Assembly (NCBI GenBank): GCA_951217055.1
Contig: OX578282.1
Location: 58,659,311-58,723,310, forward strand
From: Gerris lacustris
Lineage: Eukaryota > Arthropoda > Insecta > Hemiptera > Gerridae
Direction: 5' to 3'
Length of the DNA: 64,000 nt
Below, in pieces: positions 21,961-35,037 of this stretch (positions are counted from its first letter, which is position 1; each line of letters starts with the position of its first letter). Position numbers and translations under genes: made by a program. The notes beneath the pieces were generated by a model. The model searched no databases, was not told where the DNA came from, and was given only the letters and a program-made list of their open reading frames with translations.

Positions 21961-23175
21961 TGTGTACTCTCACTTGGCCACATCAACTGTAATTAAGGTA
22001 ATTCATACCAAATATCTTGTGAGGATAGTTAATATTTTTTATCTTCAAAATTAAATTAAATATTTATTATTTATTAAGACAAAATTAAAGCCTCGTAAAT
22101 TTGAGTATAATCTCTTTTATTAATTATTAATTAAAACGTTTATCGTGCAACAAATTTGTAAGTCAAATAGTTTGGCTTGAAAAATATTTCGCCCCTTAAT
22201 GCTTTTAATTGAATGAACAGATAATTTAATAAATATTTTTAATTTGTATATCTATATCTCACTTAAACAGGATATAACCTACTTTGATTATTTATATTTA
22301 TTATAAAACTTCCTCTATAATTGGGGAGGACAATAATTATGTTTTTTTATTTATAACGTTTGCTAAATTATATATTATTATTTTTATTTATTTATTTCTT
22401 TAAAAAAAAAAAATTATATATATATAAATGTATTGGCTTTCTGCCTTGATATGTCTACGAAAAATAATTGTGTGTAATACTCATTTTGGTATTGTACTAA
22501 AGTACTAAGAATATAATGTCAGCCTAATTTAATTTATTTTGGTAGAGATTGTGACTATTTAAAAAAAAAAAAATATGTTGATCCTTCGTAAAATAAAATA
22601 CTTATTTATTTTTTATAGATATATTTTAATAAATTATCCTATGTATTGATTATCACCTATAGTAAGACTAAACCTGTTGGAAACATTTATATATATATTT
22701 CAGCCAAGGTTTGATTTGGTTTCTTTGAAGTTTTGTATTATTTTTTTTTTTTTTTTGTCAATTTTCCTTATCTATTTATTATTATTAATTTATATTCAGG
22801 ATAAGGAATTTTTTCATATTATCATACCAATAAATTAATATAAGTTATTTCCATTGAAGGAACGAAAAAAAATCCAATGTTCCGCAATTTTTATACTGTG
22901 GCCGAACTTTTGTGGACTTTATCTTTCTGAAAAAGAAGTAAATTCGAGTAATTTGTTGCCTGCCCACAATAAGAAAAGCCTCAAAAACAATTATAATATC
23001 AATTATGTATAAATAATAACATGCTTGATTTGAGTTCTATAAAAATGAAACAATAAGGTAAATAAGTAGAATGCTGTCTCTCCCCTACACCATTATTTTA
23101 CATAAAGAGGGTTTTCAACTGTGAGCGGTCATCATTAGGAACTTAGAGATGTAATTTGCCGGAAATTGGAGCCAG
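21961..23175. other. AT-rich intergenic sequence
   Basis: Homopolymer and TA-rich stretches only. No coding signal, RNA gene or repeat unit recognised. A longer SCAR 3' UTR isoform into this region cannot be excluded. Confidence 0.45.
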
Positions 23176-23177
23176 CC

Positions 23178-23889
23178 TATAAGTAATATCTGTCCTGCCA
23201 TGTACACTGGACCTCTATTTCCACCTCACTCCACTTTGATGATGAAGTTAGGTGGAACTAGGTTTCAGCCTATTAGGCATATCTGTCTTGCCATGTACAC
23301 TGACCTCTATTTCCACCTCACTCCACTTTGATGATGAAGTTAGGTGGAACTAGGTTTCAGCCTATTAGGCATATCTGTCTTGCCATGTACACTGACCTCT
23401 ATTCCCATGTCACTCCATTTTGATAATGAAGTTTGGTTGAACTAATAATCAGCCTATTAGGCATATCTGTCCTGCCATGTACACTGAACTCTATTTCCAC
23501 CTCACTCCACTTTGATGATGAAGTTAGGTGGAACTAGGTTTCAGCCTATTAGGCATATCTGTCATGCCATGTACACTGACCTCTATTCCCATGTCACTCC
23601 ATTTTGATAATGAAGTTTGGTTGAACTAGTAATCAGCCTATTAGGCATATCTGTCCTGTCATGTACACTGACCTCTATTTCTACCTCACTCCATTTTGAT
23701 AATGAAGTTTGGTTGAACTAGTAATCAGCCTATTAGGCATATCTGTCCTGTCATGTACACTGACCTCTATTTCTACCTCACTCCATTTTGATAATGAAGT
23801 TTGGTTGAACTAGTAATCAGCCTATTAGGCATATCTGTCCTGCCATGTACACTGAACTCTATTTCCACCTCACTCCATTTTGATAATGG
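23178..23889. repeat. 92-bp tandem array, about 7.7 copies
   Basis: The unit begins TATTAGGCATATCTGTCCTG. Copy starts are 23178, 23271, 23363, 23455, 23547, 23639, 23731 and 23823. Two sub-types alternate: one with CTTTGATGATGAAGTTAGG and one with TTTTGATAATGAAGTTTGG. That implies expansion by multi-unit blocks. Non-coding. Confidence 0.93.
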
Positions 23890-25314
23890 GCTTGAATGAT
23901 CTCTTGATGAATTGTTCCATTATGCAGTTGAAAGCTGATTTCCGCTAAATCAAGTTATTGTGGAGAGGCAATACTGTATTTCTTTACCTTAGTCTATATT
24001 AGACTCCACTGCTCGATTATGAAGAGCAACTAAACAATCATTACATTGACTTGTCCATTTGCAGAGCTCCATCCTTTAATGACCTGTTTCTGTAGTCAAT
24101 CGGTACTTAAATAAAACATAAATAAAACTTAAGAGGAAAAAAAAAGATTTTATTGTATAACTACAAGTAAAAGTTTGAACATTGAAGCAGATCAATTTTG
24201 ATCACAAGTCATATTGAGTAATGTCCAACTAAAGTTGTTTAAAATTTCATTAAATATTTCTTACAGTAAATTTACAATGATCTTAAAACTTCTTCTTTTT
24301 CAGTTTGATTCCAACTGATTTTATCAAAATAAACTATGAGTTAAATATGACAAATTAAAATAGGATTCTTGTGTTTTTTATATATACACACTAATATGTT
24401 CATACTTTAAGCTTTTTAAAGTAAGTATAAGATTTTACAAAATGTCAGTTAAAATTAAGCTTAGTTAAATCCCTAAGTCCAAACCTAGTAAGATTTTAAA
24501 TTTAACATAAAATTCATAATTTTTTCTTTTTTTTTTTAAAAAAAAAACATTCATAAGTGTTCATTGATTTTTTAACATTGCATGCTCAAATTTAAATGCA
24601 TAATATTTTTAAAAGAAAAATAAATATTATATAATACTTTTTATTAATAAAGCTAATTATTTCTTGTAAAAAAATTATTTACATAATAAGAAATAATATG
24701 CTAGACTATATATATTAATTATTAATAATTAAAAAAAAAATAACATGCACATCAAGGGAACAGATAATATACACGGGTATATACACTGTGTGTTCATTCT
24801 AAGGTAAATTTAAGGTTTTTTGTGTATAAATAATAACTTTTAATCGTTTCTAGTAATGCCGAATCTTTTAATAATTATGTTTATTGCATGAAATCTCTAA
24901 TTATTCAATTCTTTCCTTTTCCGATCCTTTAATTTTGCATTTTCTCCACATGTTTTTTTCATGAAACTTCTAAATTCTCATTAAAATTTAGATTTTGTAA
25001 GATGAAATAAATTAAAGTTAGTGGTATTTTTTTTTATTGCCTTCATTATTTAATTTTTTTTTCCTTAATTTTGTTTCCCCCGTAAAATTTAATTCAGTAT
25101 TTTTCAAGATTTTTTTTGTGTAAATTTCTAACGATTTGATCCTATTATTGTAAGTATTTTCAGAGATAGGTCAAACATCACTGATTGTTTCTATCTAGAA
25201 TATACTCATAGTAAATTAAACTCACGAAGAAAGTATTAAAAATTCGCTGTAGATAATAATTGCAAAAAAAAATTGTTTTGTCCACTCTAGTTTGTTATTA
25301 TTAATTAACTAAGA
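23890..25314. other. AT-rich intergenic sequence
   Basis: No gene, structured RNA or repeat recognised on either strand. Confidence 0.45.
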
Positions 25315-25610
25315 TAAGGGAGGCAGCATGGCTGTGTGGATTAAATTACTTACCACCTATGGTCAGCCATCAATGAATCAAAGGTGGCATGAGGTCTTGG
25401 GTTCTATCCCTCTCCGTGATGCTCTGATTTATATGACTCAGTAATAATCACACCATTCACACTTTGACAGTACAATGTACAGAGGTATGATGTGTGAAGT
25501 GGCTGCAACTCTCTACCGCAAGGCTAGTAAAAAGTGCCTAAATTGCTAGGTTCGAACAAGTGGTTCATTCTACCCGTTTAGTACTATCACAATGACCTTA
25601 CCACTAACTA
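25315..25610 (+). mobile_element. tRNA-derived SINE
   Basis: A-box-like TGGCTGTGTGG at 25329-25339 and B-box-like GGTTCTATCCC at 25400-25410 are spaced as in a Pol III internal promoter. The body (TTCACACTTTGACAGTACAA and GATGTGTGAAGTGGCTGCAA) is found inverted at about 35925-36200, which defines it as a dispersed family. Confidence 0.75.
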
Positions 25611-25820
25611 CCAGTTCATTAAGACAAACAAAATGGTTGTAATTGGTTTATTTTGTTTTTTAACTATTTTGGTTATTAGACAGGAATTCTTAGTAACTTA
25701 TTCCTATCGGGAGGTTCCATTTTTGCTCCCCTAACTCATGACATAAATTTACAGCTATTTAAGTGAACTGACTTCTATTCAGTTACAAATGTCAATTAGG
25801 CAGGTTATATTATGCAGTTA

Positions 25821-26157
25821 TTAAGGCTTTAATTTGAAGGAGAGCAATAAATTCAATGCATTGTGGCTTTAACTTAAAGGAGAGAACTGAGTTCAATGCA
25901 TTGTGACTTTAACTTGAAGGTGAGCACTGAGTTCAATGCGTTGTGGCTTCAACTTGAAGGTGAGCACTGAGTTCAATGCATTATGGCTTTAACTTGAAGG
26001 AGAGCACTGAAGTCAATGCATTGTGGCTTTAACTTAAAGGAGAGCACTGAAGTCAATGCACTGTGGCTTTAACTTGAAGGAGAGCACTGAAGTCAATGCA
26101 TTGTGGCTTTAACTTGAAGGAGAGCACTGATTCATTAAATTGTGGCTTTAAGTTAAA
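25821..26157. repeat. 40-bp tandem array, eight copies
   Basis: The unit is TTGTGGCTTTAACTTGAAGG followed by AGAGCACTGAGTTCAATGCA, in exact 40-bp register from 25821 to 26140, then a short decayed copy. The first copy is the most diverged. Confidence 0.93.
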
Positions 26158-27454
26158 GTTCCAACCGGATGTAAACCAGAAGAGTCATTTAATTATACAG
26201 AAAAATGCTTCTCCCAATCAAAAGTAACTTGAAAAAATTAAGCAGCATTCAATCTCAGATAAATTATCTGCAGTATCGGTAAAAAGAAAAAGAATTGTTA
26301 TGAAAGTTGAGACTGAAGAGTTTAAATCTGTTTACACTGATTGTTTTTCTTCTTAACGTCACTATAAATGATTATCTCTGATTAATGCTGGTTTGCTTAT
26401 ATTTTCTTTTGACGAAGATACTTTTAAATCAAATTTAAAACTTCCTCTATCAAATGTTCTCTTTTTACTGCGACTGAACGCTACCATTTCTTATTCCTAG
26501 CTGAATTTGTATATTAAAGTTTCCTTTGGTTGTGTAACATCTTTTTTCATTCCAAAATAAGATCATAATTTCTTAGAAGATGGGTCTTATAGTTAGTATA
26601 AGTAAGTGTGAACCTTTCTCTACTTGAAAACCTAAATTACTACAATTAATCCAATTTTAAAAGCATACTCTTGTTAATTTACAATTTAATCCCTCTATTA
26701 TTATTAAAATATTCTAAACTTTTGATTATAATTTATGAAGTTTCTTAAAAAAAATTGATAATTTTTAAAACATCATCATGAATCGATTTTTTCTTTATCG
26801 ATGTTATTGTTAGCTACGTTTATTTGTAAACATAAAAAACAAAAAATATTTATTAAACAAATCGGTGGTTCGACATATATTCGTGTTAAAGATAGTCAAA
26901 ATAATTATATATTTTAAAAAATCAATATTTTTTAAAAAAAAAGAGATAAAATAAAAAATCTTGTTAGATGTTAATAAAAAGTAGATGGTTTATTTCTTTA
27001 TATAACTAAAAATCTATATTTCCTAAGGTTAAGGGGAAAATCAATGTATAGCTTTTTTATTTATTTCAATTTTTTTGTTTCTAATTATTTCTAGAGATAT
27101 AGTTAATAAACAAATCGCTCAAATGTTATTATGTAGTTTTATTTAATTTGTTAATTTATTAATTTTATTATTTATTTATTTTTGAGTAATTATTCGGTTA
27201 GCTACGTAAAGTATATATATAGTAAAACCTGTACAAAACAATCACTAACTAGACTACCTAACTGTTTCAGTATTAAATCGCCCATTTTGAAAACTAATTA
27301 ACTATTATAAGTTAATTAAATCACTCAACATATAAATAGCTTGTTTATTAGATTTTTTTTCTCCTAATTATAACATATAAATGGTTACTGATATACATAA
27401 CATTTAAAATTTTAAATTTTTTACTCATTTAATTGCCCAGATTCATGGGCAAAT
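26158..27454. other. AT-rich intergenic sequence
   Basis: No supportable gene, RNA or repeat. Short A/T runs and TATATA stretches only. Confidence 0.45.
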
Positions 27455-27569
27455 GGTTCTGTTTTTATAAGGGGAGTAACAGTCTAAAGAAGAATATTAC
27501 GTACACCTTCTTTAGATTGTTACTGCCTTCTTTTTTTTATAAGGGGAGTAGCATTCTAAAGAAGTGCCG
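27455..27569. repeat. CTTCTTTAGATTGTTACT-family element (copy 5), short form
   Basis: It consists of one inverse arm (GGGGAGTAACAGTCTAAAGA), the junction sequence and a second arm ending GAAGTGCC. The family body is missing, so this is the hairpin portion alone. Confidence 0.7.
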
Positions 27570-27656
27570 ACAAATTTAGTATCAGTGAAAGCTTGAATTA
27601 ATCAACTAATGTCAAAAGTACGTTGTTTTGACTGAGATTTTGTGGAAATCAAACAC

Positions 27657-28031
27657 AATGAAGGGTTTGTATCACTTGGTAAAAGAAATATTAACACTGT
27701 ACTATTATAAAATATAAGTTTATTTGTCTTGACCACAATATTTAAATTTAATTCTAAATCAGACCGGTTTCAGCCTCTAAAATACTAAAATATAACAGGT
27801 ATATAGAGTATGACGGCTATCTTCAGTGCCACCATACCTTCTCGTCAGTCTATAAATATAAGGCACTAAAGATAGCCGTCATACTCTATATACCTGTTAT
27901 ATTTTAGTATTTTAGAGTCTAAAACCGGTCTGATTTAGAATTAAATTTAAATATTGTGGGCAAGACAAATAAACTTATATTTTATAATAGTACAGTGTTA
28001 ATATTTCTTTTAACAAGTGAAACCCTTCATT
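27657..28031. repeat. 375-bp palindrome made of two Penelope-like terminal repeats
   Basis: It begins AATGAAGGGTTT and ends with its inverse. The two arms (about 165 bp) agree at nearly every position around an unpaired centre of roughly 50 bases. On the minus strand the left arm reads CTGAAGATAGCC (27815-27826) and then GGCTGAAACCGG (27764-27775): the CUGANGA and GAAA core of a hammerhead ribozyme with an AGCC/GGCU stem II. The GAAACCGGTCTGATTT context is typical of Penelope-like element terminal repeats. The second arm has mutated versions of both cores. Confidence 0.75.
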
Positions 28032-29339
28032 ACAACTAATGTCAGGTGATCTCTGGGCACTTTAATTCGTTTGCTGCCGTCTTTTGTGTGAACTAAAATT
28101 GGTGATTATTTTGCTTGGTTTTACTATATTAGTTAGTATTTAAAGTAGTAATTTAGATTAATTTTTCGTCTTCCTTTATTTAAAAATTGGTCTTTTTAGA
28201 TAACTAACTTTTATCTTGTATTCAGTAGCTGCCTATTATATTTCTAATTTTGGCTCTATTTCTTTTAACTTTATTTTGTTATTCAATCTTTACATTATTC
28301 CCAACATATGCTTCATTCCTTTAATGTTTTTTTATAAATGTATATTTTATCGTATAATTTTATTTTTAATTAGTGAGGGGGTTAATTTAGTGGTTAATTT
28401 TTAATCAAATCAGGACTTTTAACCATAAAGTTCTAACTGCACACCTAACGCTTGCTCACTATTCTCCTGGCCAAAAGTTTCTTCCCTTATAATATCCCTT
28501 GTCATTATAAAAACAAATTAAATGTAAAATTTTTGGCTTTTTAAATTTAACAAAAAAAAATTGTATAATTATTAAAAAAAATATAGGAACAAAAAATTCC
28601 CATTATTGGTTAAATTCAATATGGATTATTCTGTTTCTATATATCTTCCGTGCCTTCTTGAGATTGTAGTTGTTATTTTTAAAGTAAAAAATGTTATTTG
28701 GTAGATAAGATTATCTTTTGTAAACTGCGTTTTATTAAGACTGGAACATTAATGCTGTTTTGTCAGATCATAATTATATTAAAAAAAAAAAATGATTCTT
28801 CAAAATGAGGTAATGGTTTTAGTTATTTATGACGGAGCCATTTCTTATTTTAAACCATTTAAAATTTTATCTTACTTATTTTAAGCCATTTCTTATTTTA
28901 ATGTTCGGGAATGTATCTTGCCTTAGTTTTTATCAATTTTAATTTTAGATGACTCCAACTCTTCTAATGGTAAAAGAATTAAAACATTTTGAAATACAAA
29001 TAAAGTTTAAAATCCCTCTTCTTTTTCACATCTAGTGGCTCAATAAATACTCCAACATATCAATGTTTGGATTAGTAATCAATCATGGTTGTAGTAATCT
29101 CTTATGAATGCAGCATTAAATAAACAGGTCAAGTGTGTGCTAGTCAGCACACAGCGAGGGTCCCGTAGGCCACACTATATAGTGTTTAACTGTAAAGTGT
29201 ATGAACAGTGTTTTTTTAAAATGCTAAAAAGCTTACTTTGAACCATTCTAAGGGTCTAATATTCTCAAAACACTCTGATAAAGTATTTTTTTTTTCCACT
29301 AAACCGGACTACAACCATATTATAAATACATCGAAAAGA
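28032..29339. other. AT-rich intergenic sequence
   Basis: An open frame at 28216-28404 is hydrophobic only because the sequence is T-rich. No coding evidence. No other feature recognised. Confidence 0.45.
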
Positions 29340-29850
29340 CCATAATTATAAAAAAACGTATTTTGTCAATAAAAAATAAAATAATATTTTTTTCAAAATT
29401 TCAAAAAAGTGGTATTTTTACTTTTGGTCGAAGAATGTTCAGGAATTTTTTCAGATTTTTTGCACTTCACATAAGCGAGATAGAGGGGGGGGGGGACACG
29501 TTTCACACCCACTTCAAACTTGCCTATCAAAGTTATATCCAAAGAATTATATATTTTTGTAATCAGCTTGATGTACCCTTTCATATGATACCCCTCACGG
29601 TGTCGAAAAAAAAAAAATAAAAAAAATTTTAACCCTAAAGTTTTTTTACCCTAATTTTTTTGAAAAATATTTTTTTTAAGGCGCTATATTTTTATAATAT
29701 GTGGGTAGGTACAAGACACATACATGCCAAATTTCAAAGTGATCAGACGAAAAGTGTAGCCGTGAGAGCATGCGAGAGGACGGACGGACAGACACACGCA
29801 GGAAAATATAAGGGTCCTTGGTTTTGCCTACGGACCCTAAAAACTATCGA
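29340..29850 (+). repeat. LINE-type 3' region remnant
   Basis: Characteristic run of motifs: a G tract, ACATACATGCCAAATTTCAA, GAGAGGACGGACGGACAGAC, then AAGGGTCCTTGGTTTTGCC and the pairing CGGACCCTAAAA. The terminal hairpin (GGGTCC/GGACCC) recurs at about 54160-54200 with the same following AATTNTGCAT. Non-coding: the open frames here are in low-complexity sequence. Confidence 0.6.
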
Positions 29851-31488
29851 ATTGTGCATTGTTTTCTCTCCACGCTATGTATTATATTTATGATTTTGCT
29901 GTAACAGTATTAATTCCCATTTATTATTCTAAAAGGCAAGAATTGTGTTTATCCTGTTTTACTTATTTATCATGAAACAGAATCTCAAAAACAGACCCTA
30001 GATTTTTAAACTTCAAGCAATATCGAATGATCTTTTATATCTTTCTGACTTTAGTTCCATGTAAGTCGTTTGTTTATGAAAATATTTATGTTTGTTTGAT
30101 AATATTAGTGCTACTGAAGCAAATATTTGATACCTTGAATCAATAATACATCCAAGTTCTTAATAATAAAATTATCAAACCATAAATATTCAGATAATAT
30201 GCAACTAACATATTTGTAGTAGACCATTCCCAAACAAATATTGGTCAACGCTTGTATGAAGTCAGGGAATTTTATTTTTAAGAATTATTTATAAGAACTT
30301 CTTATACGTTGGCTCGTTCATTAAATAATGTAATTGATTACATTTTGTGACATCTTTAACAAAATTTTGAATGTGTTCAGAAATATTGCACAATTCATAA
30401 TTAACAATTTTGTTCCTTTTTAAATTGAATGCAAGTTTGCCAAATTTAATCGTATCTTATTAGTATTTATTTTGTAGAGTAATCCTATTCCTCTACATTA
30501 AAAATCCCTAAAATATTTACCCTAATTTCGAGTGACTTACTCGAGTTTGTGCCTTTTTAAGTGTGTTTTTATTATCTAGAAACTATTTATTATTATTATT
30601 TTTTATTTTTTTATTTTTTTTTTTATGTAACAATTATTTTTGCTCAAATCTTGTAAATTATTTAAAAACTATATCAATTCTTCTTTCTCTTTTTCCTCTA
30701 TCATTCTTGAAGTAACAAAAAGAGATAGGTGGTCGCCCTCACCAAAGAGGGGGTTTTGAAAGAAAAAAAAATTCTAAAAAAAAAAAATTATTGTCTTCAA
30801 GCAATGTTAGTATTATTCAATGAACACTTTAATTAGAAAGAAAAGAAATACTTCTAAAGAAACTTTTTTATGTTCTTCCAATTTTATAATATCTTTTAAA
30901 TAATTATGAATAGCTCATACCAATTTACATTTCATCAAAAATTTTACTTATTTCGACATTTAAAACGCAATAGATTTGGTCATCAATATCTTGTTTAAAA
31001 AAATCATTTTTCTTCTTTTAAGGTTTCTTCTGAGCTAAAAACTGGGGGGAAAATACCACCATATTAGCATAATTTCTGGTTAGTTGACGTGGAATAAAGT
31101 GAAACTAAAACTATATGGATTATTCTCACCTCATTAATATACAATTAATAAAATAAGAGGATCACCATTAATCCAACTTAAATATCCATATTCACAGCCA
31201 AAGATAAAAGATACAACTTTATATTAAATTACTGAATATAACTTTTTAGTTGCACGATATTAAAGGAGGTTGAAAATAAAAAAATAAAATAAAAAATAGT
31301 GCACACATTTTAAAGATCTTAAGATGAAAATAGGGGTTGTGGTATAAAGGCTCAATTATGACCATGCGCAAGATAATTATAGAACTATTAAGTGTTACAT
31401 TTAAGCTCTTATAAATATTTTCTTAAAAGACAATCTCAACTTAGCTCTTTTGTAAAAGAAAAAAATGTATGAGTTATTGAAGCAGAAC
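29851..31488. other. AT-rich intergenic sequence
   Basis: No gene, RNA or clear repeat recognised. Confidence 0.45.
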
Positions 31489-31499
31489 TCAATTTTTAA

Positions 31500-31748
31500 C
31501 AGAACTGTATACTGATAAGTTCAATGTAGCAGTGACAGTTCTTAATTGCTTCTTAATAGCGGAAGTTCTTAAGAGATTCCTAATAGTAGCAGTTCTAAAG
31601 TGCTCCTTAATAGTGACAGTGCTTAAGAGCTTCCTAATAGTAGCAGTTCTAAAGTACTCCTTAATAGAGACAGTGCTTAAGAGCTTCTTAATAGTAGCAG
31701 TTCTAAAGTGCTCCTTAATTGTAACAGTGCTTAGTAGCTTCCTAATAC
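31500..31748. repeat. 54-bp tandem array, interrupted by a transposon
   Basis: About four and a half copies of a 54-bp unit (CTTAAGAGCTTCCTAATAGT, AGCAGTTCTAAAGTGCTCCT, TAATAGTGACAGTG). The array resumes at 32721-32765 after a 970-bp insertion. Open frames on both strands arise because 54 is a multiple of three. Confidence 0.9.
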
Positions 31749-31750
31749 TA

Positions 31751-32720
31751 GAGGTCGACCAAGAAGTCATGAACACGGGAGAAACGGAAAGCTTAACTTC
31801 GTTTAAAATCGGAACTTCCGAGTAGTGCCGAAGTCAGTACAGTCGGGTGCTAAGACAATAACCATTTCTAGTTTGTATGCCATGCGCAGTTACGTCAAAT
31901 CTCACGAATAACAACAACAAGAAGGTTTTCAATCTGTTAGGTTTCCTGTTTTGTTTGTTTTTATACAATACGAATTATAATCACAACTGTCACACAACAA
32001 TTTTGATTTTGTACTATTCACCATGCGATGATGCAAATGCAAAGAACGCTACAAATAATGTGGTTGGAACAAACCTAATATTTATTTTTTTGTTATAAAA
32101 ATGATTGCTCTCCATGACAATTAATCAAAATAATAAATTATAAAGAATTTCTAGTTTGCTTTTCCCCATTATATTATAAGGAAAACTTATCTTAGAATCT
32201 CATTATTTTTATAATTTCTTCCTAATTTTGAATTCGTGTTATTATTTATTATCCATGTTTTTAATAATACCAGGAAATTTAATTTACCAAAGAGAAAATT
32301 GCCAAAAACAATCCGAGAGAGGTAATAGTACAAATAATAATTCACAAAAAAGTAAGAACTAAAATCCAGAAATAAGGAAAGTAACAAATAAAACAGAAAT
32401 AAAAAAGTAACAAATCAAACTCAGAAATAAAGAGGAAGAAAAAAATCGATTAAGATAGAAGAAGATTTATTTAGATTTAAAGAATATTATTGTGAATAAT
32501 CAATAAATAATAATATAAAGATATTATCGTATATTATTGTGATTTCTTATCAGGTACAGTGTTGCCTGTTGCAAAAAATATAGAAGTTATCAAAAATAAA
32601 ATTATTAATAACAAAAGAACAACACTGTATTTTTTGACAGTGGTCTATTTTAATAAAAACTGACTGTACATGTCGACACTAGCGCACTCCTCACATTTCC
32701 ATGACTTCTTGGTCGACCTC
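31751..32720. mobile_element. 970-bp DNA transposon with GAGGTCGACC ends, TA target duplication
   Basis: The ends GAGGTCGACCAAGAAGTCAT and the exact inverse at the right (21 bp in all) are flanked by TA at 31749-31750 and 32721-32722. Removing the element and one TA rejoins the 54-bp repeat in register (AATAC-TA-GCAGTTCT against AATAGTAGCAGTTCT), so both borders are exact. No transposase reading frame is visible, so it is non-autonomous. TA duplication suggests the Tc1/mariner group or a relative. Confidence 0.9.
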
Positions 32721-32765
32721 TAGCAGTTCTAAAGAGCTCCTTATAATTGACAGTGCTTAAGTTTA

Positions 32766-33685
32766 GTTTCACTAACAGGTTAAAAGCTTAAAATAATAGC
32801 CTTAAGTTTTCCTTTTTGCCTCTAAGATAATTAGTTATATAGTAATCCAGTGAAATAATTTTTTTTTCAATGAATTCTAATATTAATATATAATTTAATT
32901 ATTATTATTCTTATTTATTAAATTATTCTTATTTATTAAATTATTCTTATTCATTATAATATTGTTACTGATTAAATAATAACAATGTTCTACTTGGTTG
33001 TACTTTAGAAGTCATCCAAAAAATCTTATTTTTTTTGAGAAATGTGAAATATTGTTTTGTTTTTTTAATAAATAAAATATAAATAATATTTAACAGGTTT
33101 AGTCTGAAGCGTATAAAAACACTACTTTTTATATAAAATAAATGTATGTGCCAATTTTTATGTATAGATGTTAATAATTTTAATCGCACTTGTTAACATA
33201 GGTCTAATTACACATTTTTTTAAAAATAAACAAATTTTGATTGTTTTATTCTTCATGTAGTCAAAAGTCAAGAATAATCTTTTTATTATTTATTTTTTCT
33301 TTAAGTTTATATTTATTCACAGTAAACAAAAAACTAATCTGGTTATGGAAATAAACTATTTATTATATCTAATAATAATAAAAATTAAAATATGACTTTT
33401 TTTTCCAACGATATTTATTATTTAGTAATGATTTTTTTTTTTAAATTATAAAAATTAAACACTATATAAAATTGTATATGAAATAAAAATTTTTTTTTTA
33501 AATAAACTCTTTGAAAAAAATAAGTCTAAAATGCTTGTTATAAATACTGACATGAAAAATAAAATCAGTTTTTAATATTATTTTTGACATTAGGCTTTGT
33601 ATAGTTCTGAAATATGTTGAAATTCAACCCCCATTAACACTGTTACAAAAAAAATGCAATTAATATATTACAAAATTAATGTATA
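32766..33685. other. AT-rich intergenic sequence
   Basis: No gene, RNA or repeat recognised beyond A/T runs. Confidence 0.45.
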
Positions 33686-33687
33686 TA

Positions 33688-34480
33688 CAGTAGAGTCTCG
33701 CTAATCCGGGTTTAACGGGACCGAACCCAGTCCGGATTACCGAAAGTCCGGATTAAACGGAATCAGTTTTAATGTGTCTGTAGAACAAGCTTTAGTAGAG
33801 TAAATCTATTAAAATCGAGGTTTTTATCGTAAAAATTACTTCTATTAGTCTCCAAAACATGCTTGTACAACGTAGGTCCACTATTTAAGTTAATAGCTGT
33901 TCTGTCACCAGTCATGTCAAATATCAAATGAATTAAAATAAAATGACACTATATTACGCAGGTGGCAGGTGTATAAGGGACTTCCTGAGAAACAGGCTGA
34001 GTTCTGATATGAAATTCGAGGAGCGATAATCATTTCACAAAAAGTTGAGACATTAAACATTGTTGGTTTGGCAAAATTTCATGGAACTGGGTTGAGCCGC
34101 CGCTACATGTTTCTTAAAACCCTTCCCCATCTCATCACATATAGGTAATTGTACTTCCTGGAATACACTTCCTCTATATCTTCCGCCCTACATTTCTTTG
34201 GAACCGAAACAGATTTATCGATGTTCTTACTTATTCTTAAATCTGTTAATTTTTAACAAAATACCGGGTATTCCTCGTGTTAGACTGTTTGAATATACAC
34301 CTATAAACTATACTAGGAACCATTTTATACATTTTAATGGACAATAAAAGCAGAAACTCCAATTATCTTAACAATTAATAAATCTTAACAGGTCCTGGTT
34401 CCAATTTGTACATAGTTTTGACCCGTCCGGATTATACGGATGTCCGGACTAGCGGGGTCCGGATAAACGAGACTCTACTG
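33688..34480. mobile_element. 793-bp pogo/Tigger-like element, TA target duplication
   Basis: The ends CAGTAGAGTCTCG and its exact inverse are flanked by TA (33686-33687 and 34481-34482). Subterminal repeats of TCCGGATTA and CCGGATTA-type motifs occur at both ends. End sequence and TA target are typical of pogo/Tigger elements. No transposase frame, so it is non-autonomous. Confidence 0.88.
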
Positions 34481-35037
34481 TATATTTATTTTTAAATGGG
34501 AAAATTAAATAATTATGTGCATTACCATTTTTTGAACTTGGAAAAACATATTGGCTAATAAATACTCAACCTTATTATAACTCCAAATTAAAAATATATA
34601 TATTTAAAAAAAATAGTCTGTAATTTTTTTAAGAGGAAAAAATTTACTTTTTTTTTATAATTCTGCAATCTGGCATCTGTTAATTAAATTATAAGAATCT
34701 TCAGTGATACCATTTTTTGTAATAATTGAAATATTGGGTCTAGGTACAAAACTGCACTTTATTTTTCCAATATATATATTGAAATAAGATTCTATCTCCC
34801 AATAGTGCAGTTGTAATATTTCTTGAATAAAAATAATTAAATATAGATAATTAATAAAAAAGGGTAATTAAGAAATAATAAATTATTAAATCTACTTAAT
34901 TATTACTCCCATATATTTATGTTTTCAATATTGTTGAAAATTTAAGCTTATATCCATGATTTATGTTGAATATAAACTAATACATTGCTAGTCGATGGCC
35001 CTTTTTATATTTATATTTAAAAAAAAATATTATAATA

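Noticed and set aside
31489..31825. Open frames on both strands with 18-residue periodicity
   Set aside because: Produced by the 54-bp tandem array.
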